Of a stretch of 12,318 nucleotides of DNA, positions 7,541 to 12,318 are shown piece after piece; position 1 is the stretch's first letter; each line of letters begins with the position of its first letter. The stretch spans positions 1 to 12,318 of the forward strand of contig JBELHR010000044.1 of NCBI GenBank assembly GCA_042091275.1, read 5' to 3'. A program made the position numbers and the translations under genes. The stretch comes from JBELHR01 sp042091275. Lineage in GTDB: Bacteria; Bacteroidota; Bacteroidia; Flavobacteriales; Flavobacteriaceae. The notes under the pieces were generated by a model, which was not told where the DNA came from, did no database searches, and saw nothing but the letters and a program-made list of their open reading frames with translations.

Positions 7541-8458
7541 TTATTGGTATTTCGGTAATATTGGTCTTTTGGCCAAACTAGTCTCGATTATCTCTTTAAC
7601 CCTTGCGAGTTCCTCACCTTCAAGTTCAAGGCGGGGAGCGCGAACATAGGTGCTTCCGATTTCCGTATAATACTCAGCCAACTTAATGTTTTGAACTAAT
7701 TTAGCATTTATATCTAATTCTAATAAGGGCAAAAACCAAGAATATAGTTCTCTCGCCTTTTTAAAATTATCAAAATTCTCGGATTGAATCAATTCATAAA
7801 TGCAACAAGTCTCTCGAGGAAAAGCGCAAACTAAACCTGCAACCCATCCATCAGCACCCATTGCCAGAGACTCCATTGCCAAAGTATCTACACCGCAAAG
7901 AATAGAAAAACGAGATCCAAATCGACTTCGCATTCGCGTAACATTAGAAATATCTCTTGTGGATTCCTTGACCGCCACTATATTGGGACAATCCTTAGCG
8001 AGAGATTCAAACAAATCCAAGCTTACCTCTATACCGTAATCCACAGGATTGTTATAAATCATTATGGGAAGCTCCGTAGCCTTGGAAATTGCCTTAAAAT
8101 AATTGAAAACCTCGCGATCATCTGCCTTATAGCGCATAGGAGGCAATAGCATCAATCCCGAAGCACCATCCTCTTCCGCATGAGACACGGCTAAAAGAGC
8201 AGCTGCTGTGCTCGACTCTGCTATATTTAATACAACTGGAACCTTAGCATTTACATAGGAAACCGTCTCTTTTACTAGTATGCGTTTTTCCTCTTGATTT
8301 AAGGTAGAGGATTCTCCTAATGTACCCCCTAAGATAATTCCGTGAACACCTGCCTGCAATTGGGCTTGAAGATTGACTTTAAATAGGTCCAAATCCAATT
8401 CTCCCGATTCCATAAATTTTGTAGTAACCGCAGGCATAACTCCTTTAAAAATATTCAT
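7541..8458 (-). CDS. 1-pyrroline-4-hydroxy-2-carboxylate deaminase (DapA/NAL superfamily)
   Basis: A 305-residue TIM-barrel lyase/deaminase. The Schiff-base lysine is K164 in AVKEST, the catalytic tyrosine is Y135 in MIYNNP, and the GTTGES-like loop is GGTLGES (44-50). Several reactions share this fold (dihydrodipicolinate synthase, N-acetylneuraminate lyase, keto-deoxy sugar acid dehydratases). The operon partners (epimerase, flavin oxidase, 2-oxoglutarate semialdehyde dehydrogenase) single out deamination and dehydration of 1-pyrroline-4-hydroxy-2-carboxylate to 2-oxoglutarate semialdehyde plus ammonia. It is the first gene of the operon, with a short leader behind a TAAATTTG -7 element and the AraC-type operator region. 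The start at 8458 gives the normal family N-terminus (FKGVMPAVTTKF). Confidence 0.88.
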   Translation of the reverse strand: MNIFKGVMPAVTTKFMESGELDLDLFKVNLQAQLQAGVHGIILGGTLGESSTLNQEEKRILVKETVSYVNAKVPVVLNIAESSTAAALLAVSHAEEDGASGLMLLPPMRYKADDREVFNYFKAISKATELPIMIYNNPVDYGIEVSLDLFESLAKDCPNIVAVKESTRDISNVTRMRSRFGSRFSILCGVDTLAMESLAMGADGWVAGLVCAFPRETCCIYELIQSENFDNFKKARELYSWFLPLLELDINAKLVQNIKLAEYYTEIGSTYVRAPRLELEGEELARVKEIIETSLAKRPILPKYQ

Positions 8459-8474
8459 CTCTTTGTTTTTTTAA

Positions 8475-8483
8475 TCAAATTTA
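8475..8483 (-). promoter_or_regulatory. Candidate -7 element of the hydroxyproline operon
   Basis: On the minus strand TAAATTTG (8483-8476) matches TAnnTTTG and would start transcription around 8472, giving a leader of about 14 nt. No TTG is found at normal -33 spacing; the closest lies 25 bases upstream. A promoter with a good -7 and no -33 fits an activator-dependent gene. Confidence 0.55.
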
Positions 8484-8507
8484 GAGATCAGAAATAGTTT
8501 GTATTCC

Positions 8508-8538
8508 TCAAAATTTAGCAAGTTGTAGTCAAAATTTA
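8508..8538. promoter_or_regulatory. Candidate AraC-type operator: two direct repeats 21 bp apart
   Basis: The 10-mer TCAAAATTTA occurs at 8508-8517 and again at 8529-8538, exactly 21 bp (two helical turns) apart in the same orientation, the spacing typical of AraC-family half-sites. A 9-base version, TCAAATTTA, lies at 8475-8483 over the operon's -7 element. Relative to the predicted operon start the pair covers about -36 to -66, where an AraC-type activator would contact RNA polymerase. The nearer copy also sits just upstream of the regulator's own -7 element. Binding is inferred. Confidence 0.55.
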
Positions 8539-8541
8539 TCC

Positions 8542-8549
8542 TAAATTTG
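8542..8549 (+). promoter_or_regulatory. Candidate -7 element of the AraC-family regulator gene
   Basis: TAAATTTG matches TAnnTTTG and lies 27 bases before the ATG at 8577. A TTG at 8523-8525 precedes it by 16 bases, slightly short for the usual spacing. One copy of the direct repeat (8529-8538) lies between the two, so the regulator could repress its own promoter. Confidence 0.5.
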
Positions 8550-8576
8550 CCAAGTAACTCTAAATAAAGACAATAA

Positions 8577-9425
8577 ATGAGGTCTATTATTGATTTTCAT
8601 ATTAGTAAAGCCAAAAACAGTCAAATACTGTTTCAAGAAGACTTAAGCCCTTTTTACCCTCATTACCACCGCCATAAAGAAATACAGATTTCTCTTTTTC
8701 TACAGGACAGCAATTATATAATCGCAGATCAAATCGGGGAACTAAAGTCGGGAGACCTTCTAATTATTGGAAGTCATATTCCACATCTGTTTTCTCAAGA
8801 AGAGAAACCGAATCAGGAAGAACAAACCCTTATGTTAAGTATTTTTTTGGCAGATACAGAATCGAATCCTAGTATATATGATTTTGAAGAATTCCAGTTC
8901 TTAAAATCTTTAGCAGAATCTAGTGAGACTCCTTTTGTACTCCGTCCATCTTCGAGGTTTATAAGTGACTTTAAGTATTTAAATCAATTAGACGAGACTA
9001 GCAGACTACTGCAAATGATGCAAATCTTAAATCAAATTAAGGAATTCCCTCAAAGAAAAATAAGATTGGCGAATAAGGTTAGAGTTAACGAAAAGGAGGG
9101 CAAGCGCCTCAATGCTATTATTCAGTTTATGATTAATTCCAAGGAGCAAACGCTTTCTCTAAAAGAGATCTCAGAAGTAGCAAATTTGACGCCCACCTCT
9201 TTTTGTCGCTTCTTTAAAAAGCATACCAACAAATCCTTTCGGGAATTTTATAGAGAATTAAAAATGCAAAAAGCGGCCCAAAGTCTCCTTTATAATCCAA
9301 ATATCCCGATTCAAGACATTGCCTCTAAATCGGGATACTTTAATATTTCCAGTTTCAATCGAAATTTTAAACAAGTTTTCGGTCGAAGCCCATCGGACTA
9401 TAGGAAATTATATGTCAAAAACTAG
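8577..9425 (+). CDS. AraC-family transcriptional regulator of the hydroxyproline operon
   Basis: A 282-residue regulator with an N-terminal cupin-like sensor domain and a C-terminal double helix-turn-helix. The sensor carries FYPHYHRHKEIQIS (26-39) and a second barrel strand with GDLLIIGSHIPH (59-70), the usual AraC cupin pattern. The DNA-binding domain spans about 180-278: the first HTH is near 194-214 (LKEISEVANLTPTSFCRFFK), and the second near 243-266 includes the conserved IPIQDIASKSGYFNISSFNR and ends in FGRSPSDYR. It is transcribed away from the four hydroxyproline genes with a shared 118-bp control region, so it most likely controls them, sensing hydroxyproline or a pathway intermediate. 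Its stop codon overlaps the stop of the convergent hydrolase gene. The sensed ligand is not deducible. Confidence 0.9.
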   Translation: MRSIIDFHISKAKNSQILFQEDLSPFYPHYHRHKEIQISLFLQDSNYIIADQIGELKSGDLLIIGSHIPHLFSQEEKPNQEEQTLMLSIFLADTESNPSIYDFEEFQFLKSLAESSETPFVLRPSSRFISDFKYLNQLDETSRLLQMMQILNQIKEFPQRKIRLANKVRVNEKEGKRLNAIIQFMINSKEQTLSLKEISEVANLTPTSFCRFFKKHTNKSFREFYRELKMQKAAQSLLYNPNIPIQDIASKSGYFNISSFNRNFKQVFGRSPSDYRKLYVKN

Positions 9426-11347
9426 TCTAAGGTTTTAAATTCAATAGAAGAAGAACTAAAGACGGTATGGGTTTGATTTTTAAAATCCTTTTCATCTGCC
9501 TTATAGATATTATCTACATAAGTCTGTGGGTTGAGATCAATCAAAGGAAACCAAGTACTTTGAATCTGAACCTGTAATTTATGCCCTTTTTTAAAGGTGT
9601 GATGAATATCTTGGAGGTTTATAACCACCTGCGTTTTCTCTCCTGGAGTAAACGGTTTTGGATCGGAAAAGCTGTCTCTAAACCTACCTCTCATAACCTC
9701 AGAACGCACCATCATATGATAGTTACTCATCTTTAAATGTCCTTGCATTTGCTTATTATTTTCCTCGTAGTCTGCTGGATGTACATCTACAATTTTCACA
9801 ATCCAATCCGCTGCGCTACCCGTGGTTGCAACTTTTAGATCAGCTACAAGTTCTCCGATTACCGTGAGATCTTCCTCTAAAACTGGAGTTTCATAAACCA
9901 GCACATCTGGTCTCCTAGCGGCGAACCTTTGATCATCGGTCATATACTTTCTAGGAGTAAATACCGTTTTGATGTCCTCCGAATAAGGCACCGGCTTGGA
10001 GAGATCAGAGACAAAAGATCTCTTGCGCTCTGCTTTTTTAGTTCTATTAAGGCTTCCGTCTGCGCCCAAGTAAAACATTTTTGACTTAGCTTCTTTTGGA
10101 GGCCACTGCTCAAAGGAGTTCCACTGTTTTTTTCCTGAATCGTAGACATATGCTTCAGGTAAACCAGATTCAGCATCTCCATCTCCTTTTAAGAAATGGG
10201 AAAAGAATTTACTCTCCACATTTTTCTGGTAATTCAAAGAGATAGAATCTCCAAAATAATAATTACCAACTGCATTTCGAACTTGATTCCTAGACCACTG
10301 CCCATGAGACCAAGGCCCAAAAACCATGGTGTTATAATTTCCAGGATTGTCTTTTTCTAATTTTTTATATGCCGACAAAGGCCCATATAAATCCTCTGCA
10401 TCAAACTCACCAATCACAAACATGGTAGCTACACTGGGCTTTACATCGCTCAAATGCTGAACCAATCCCTTGGACTGCCATAACTCATCGTAGTTTGGAT
10501 GTTCTACTATTTCATTCCAAAAGAAATCTTTTTTTGCCTGCTCATCCTCTGAATCAACCTCGTAATTTTCAAAATAAGAATTCAGATTTTTTAGAGGTCC
10601 TGCATCTAGGAAAAATTGATACTGATCCTGGGTACCCAAATCTGGAAGCTTGTACCAACCTTTATCCGTTGGCTGATCCTTATAAGTTCCAAATACCGGA
10701 ATTGCTCTAAAATAGCTCAACAAAAAGGCTCCATTATGGTGAAAATCATCAAAGAAAAAGTCTCCGATGGCAGCCTGAGGCGAAGCCGCTTTTAAAGCTG
10801 GATGCGCATCAATTACCGAATAAGTACTATAGTATCCTGGGTAGGATATTCCCCAAGTACCTACTTTACCATTATTGTTATCAACATTGTTTACCAACCA
10901 TTCAATGGTATCATAAGTATCCGAAGATTCGTCTACCTGAGAATTATCTGTTTTGTTGGGTATATAGGCACGCATATTATCGTAAACGCCTTCACTCATA
11001 TACCTTCCTCTTACATCCTGATAAACCACGATATAGCCTTCCTTCATCATTGTTGGACTAGGCGCAATTCGAGTTCTCATTTTATCCTTACCATAAGGTC
11101 CAACACTATAAGGTGTACGTTGCATGATAATCGGATAGGTTTTGGATTTGTCCTTTGGACTGTAAATACTGGTAAATAATTTAGTTCCATCTCGCATGTC
11201 AATATAGACTTCTTGCTTGTCGTAGTTTAATTGGACATAGTCCGAATTGGAATCTTTTGCTTGTTCTTCTGTTGATTTTTCAGGTGCAGTACAAGAACTT
11301 AAAAGGGCTAATGCCCAGATCAAAATAATAGTTTGGTTGATTTTCAT
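9422..11347 (-). CDS. CocE/NonD-family lipoprotein hydrolase, alpha-amino acid ester hydrolase-like
   Basis: A 641-residue exported serine hydrolase. The N-terminus is a lipoprotein signal peptide: Lys, a hydrophobic stretch, then the lipobox LLSSC with lipidated C19, so the mature protein is membrane-anchored outside the cytoplasm. The alpha/beta hydrolase domain carries nucleophile S168 in GISYPG, acid D316 in GEFDAEDLYG, and H348 in GPWSHG. A C-terminal jelly-roll domain follows from about 470. The acidic pair E318-D319 directly after D316, plus D200/D201 in FFFDDFHHNG, matches the carboxylate cluster by which alpha-amino acid ester hydrolases bind the substrate amino group. Alternatives are X-Pro dipeptidyl peptidase or cocaine-esterase-like activity. 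It is transcribed one base after the cyclase-family gene, presumably from the same transcript. The natural substrate is unknown; amino acid esters or short peptides are most likely. Confidence 0.88.
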   Translation of the reverse strand: MKINQTIILIWALALLSSCTAPEKSTEEQAKDSNSDYVQLNYDKQEVYIDMRDGTKLFTSIYSPKDKSKTYPIIMQRTPYSVGPYGKDKMRTRIAPSPTMMKEGYIVVYQDVRGRYMSEGVYDNMRAYIPNKTDNSQVDESSDTYDTIEWLVNNVDNNNGKVGTWGISYPGYYSTYSVIDAHPALKAASPQAAIGDFFFDDFHHNGAFLLSYFRAIPVFGTYKDQPTDKGWYKLPDLGTQDQYQFFLDAGPLKNLNSYFENYEVDSEDEQAKKDFFWNEIVEHPNYDELWQSKGLVQHLSDVKPSVATMFVIGEFDAEDLYGPLSAYKKLEKDNPGNYNTMVFGPWSHGQWSRNQVRNAVGNYYFGDSISLNYQKNVESKFFSHFLKGDGDAESGLPEAYVYDSGKKQWNSFEQWPPKEAKSKMFYLGADGSLNRTKKAERKRSFVSDLSKPVPYSEDIKTVFTPRKYMTDDQRFAARRPDVLVYETPVLEEDLTVIGELVADLKVATTGSAADWIVKIVDVHPADYEENNKQMQGHLKMSNYHMMVRSEVMRGRFRDSFSDPKPFTPGEKTQVVINLQDIHHTFKKGHKLQVQIQSTWFPLIDLNPQTYVDNIYKADEKDFKNQTHTVFSSSSIEFKTLD

Positions 11348-11348
11348 T

Positions 11349-12116
11349 TTATGCTTTTTCTAATGGGTATAAAACTGGACGGCTAGGACTAGCATCGTTT
11401 TCAAAGGGCGCTACCTGCAAATCTAGCAAGTAGAATCCATCGCTAATCTCATCGTCTACATATATAAATTCGGTTATTGTTGCGTTTTTTCTCGGCTTAT
11501 CTGTTTTTGTTTTCCAAAAACTGTGATGGGCTCGCAAAGCTCCACCATCTTTCTCTTTATCGACAGAGGGAAGATCTACAAGAAGGTGATCTATTCCCAG
11601 ACTTACGATATAATCCATGGCCTCTTCTGTAAAATATGGAGGATTCGTATGATCATATTTTTTAGATTGCTTTGCTGCCGTATTTGGTAAGGTGCGGATT
11701 ACAAGCGCATCTACTTCTTTGATCAAAGTGCGTTTTTCAAGTCGTGCTTTTAACTGACTCAAACCAATCTGTAAGTCCTCTCCTTTTTTAGTAGGCTCTA
11801 CTGTAATTAAAAAAGCAGGAAAATGATATTCCTTTAATTGCTTATTTATCGAGTAAAACTCCTTTGTAATATGTCCCAAACACTCCGTATGTGTCATATG
11901 GGCATGGGGATTAAACCAAATGGAATTAAAATTAGTTGATCCCCCTTGGCTTACCTGTCCCACAAAGTCATCCATCACGACAGGACTGATACTCGGTCGA
12001 TCCAAATACCAGGCCGAAACATTATCCTCACCGTGCTTTACAGGGATAGACAAATCATAGCTCGTGGAAAAATCAACAGCATAAGATCTGTGGTCTATTT
12101 GAATGGTAATAATCAT
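11349..12116 (-). CDS. Cyclase-family metal-dependent hydrolase (kynurenine formamidase-like)
   Basis: A 255-residue cytoplasmic protein of the cyclase family (PF04199 type), which includes bacterial kynurenine formamidase. The signature metal-binding segment is HAHMTHTECLGH (71-82), a variant of HxGTHxDxPxH with H71, H76, E78 and H82 as candidate ligands. Glu replaces the usual Asp and Leu the usual Pro. Further family landmarks are LLVDLPSVD (178-186), DGG (190-192) and AHHSFW (196-201). It is the first gene of a two-gene operon, its stop separated by one base from the start of the lipoprotein hydrolase. No other tryptophan-degradation gene is in the window, so formamidase activity should not be assumed; hydrolysis of another amide or lactone is equally possible. 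Confidence 0.85.
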   Translation of the reverse strand: MIITIQIDHRSYAVDFSTSYDLSIPVKHGEDNVSAWYLDRPSISPVVMDDFVGQVSQGGSTNFNSIWFNPHAHMTHTECLGHITKEFYSINKQLKEYHFPAFLITVEPTKKGEDLQIGLSQLKARLEKRTLIKEVDALVIRTLPNTAAKQSKKYDHTNPPYFTEEAMDYIVSLGIDHLLVDLPSVDKEKDGGALRAHHSFWKTKTDKPRKNATITEFIYVDDEISDGFYLLDLQVAPFENDASPSRPVLYPLEKA

Positions 12117-12151
12117 TTTATAAAATTACTCAAAAAAACAGACATATTTTT

Positions 12152-12159
12152 TACATTTG
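12152..12159 (+). promoter_or_regulatory. Candidate -7 promoter element of the right-edge gene
   Basis: TACATTTG matches TAnnTTTG. It ends only four bases before the ATG at 12164, so transcription would start at or next to that ATG (a leaderless mRNA), or the true start codon is further in. No -33 element is obvious. Confidence 0.4.
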
Positions 12160-12163
12160 TTTT

Positions 12164-12318
12164 ATGCTATTGAAAAAATTTAAAAAAACAGAAGAAAACT
12201 GTTTTGATCCGCCAATTCACTACCCTACCAAATTGAAATTCCTTTTATATTCGGTCTTTGTTTTCGCCTCAATCTCACAAAGTGCTCTTTTAGCTCAAGA
12301 AAGCAAGCGTTTTGTTAT
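12164..12318 (+). CDS. Exported protein of unknown function, N-terminal fragment
   Basis: An open frame from the ATG at 12164 runs out of the window without a stop, giving 51 complete residues. A charged, Lys-rich start (MLLKKFKKTEEN) is followed by a typical export signal: Lys-Leu-Lys, the hydrophobic stretch FLLYSVFVFASI (26-37), then SQSALLAQES with a likely signal peptidase I cleavage near Ala43/Gln44. The N-terminal region before the signal is unusually long (about 23 residues). An alternative start is the TTG at 12233, which would give a signal peptide of normal length. It is divergent from the cyclase gene with a 47-bp gap. The mature part visible is too short to identify the family. 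Confidence 0.6.
   Translation, partial: MLLKKFKKTEENCFDPPIHYPTKLKFLLYSVFVFASISQSALLAQESKRFV

Noticed and set aside
9472..9500. Hairpin-like GATTTTTAAAATC followed by T-rich sequence after the AraC gene
   Set aside because: The stem is short and almost all A-T, so it is unlikely to be a functional terminator.
12121..12128. Possible minus-strand -7 element (TAATTTTA) before the cyclase gene
   Set aside because: It lacks the final G of TAnnTTTG and has no spaced TTG; too weak to list as a promoter.
1..12318. CRISPR arrays, insertion sequences, phage or defence genes
   Set aside because: No spaced long repeats, transposase, integrase, toxin or nuclease motifs were seen on either strand; the tRNA gene shows no flanking integration scar.

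Overview
The window looks like chromosomal DNA from a member of the Bacteroidota, most likely a Flavobacteriia-type organism. It is AT-rich. Gene starts lack clear Shine-Dalgarno sequences and are preceded by A-rich stretches, and several intergenic regions carry the Bacteroidota -7 promoter element TAnnTTTG. The gene families also fit: an AarF-like kinase paired with a TetR-type regulator, a long CocE-type lipoprotein, and a hydroxyproline operon with an AraC regulator. No phage, transposon, CRISPR or defence genes are visible. The genus cannot be fixed from this stretch alone.

Left part (1-2297): a TetR-like regulator and an AarF/ABC1/UbiB atypical kinase are translationally coupled by an ATGA overlap, behind a promoter with a palindromic candidate operator. 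They end at a strong hairpin terminator that works in both directions, facing a tRNA-Leu(UAG) gene on the minus strand with its own TTTG/TAnnTTTG promoter.

Middle part (2298-9425): an M20 metallodipeptidase on the plus strand converges on a four-gene minus-strand operon (8458 down to 3689). The operon encodes every step needed to convert trans-4-hydroxy-L-proline to 2-oxoglutarate. A 4-hydroxyproline 2-epimerase makes cis-4-hydroxy-D-proline, and a DadA-like flavin oxidase makes 1-pyrroline-4-hydroxy-2-carboxylate. A DapA-family deaminase gives 2-oxoglutarate semialdehyde, and an aldehyde dehydrogenase gives 2-oxoglutarate. The genes lie deaminase - dehydrogenase - epimerase - oxidase, so the last two pathway steps are transcribed first. 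A divergent AraC-family regulator shares a 118-bp control region holding a 10-bp direct repeat with 21-bp spacing, a convincing candidate for its operator.

Right part (9422-12318): a second minus-strand operon encodes a cyclase-family (kynurenine formamidase-like) metal hydrolase followed by a CocE-type serine hydrolase lipoprotein. The latter has the Ser/Asp/His triad and the acidic pair typical of alpha-amino acid ester hydrolases. Its stop codon shares a CTAG with the stop of the AraC gene. At the right edge a divergent gene begins that encodes an exported protein and runs out of the window.

Overall this is ordinary metabolic chromosome, with a collagen- or cell-wall-derived hydroxyproline utilisation locus as its centrepiece. 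I see no clear sign of an undescribed system. The most useful observations are the regulatory architecture, the AEH-like features of the lipoprotein, and the compact gene junctions.
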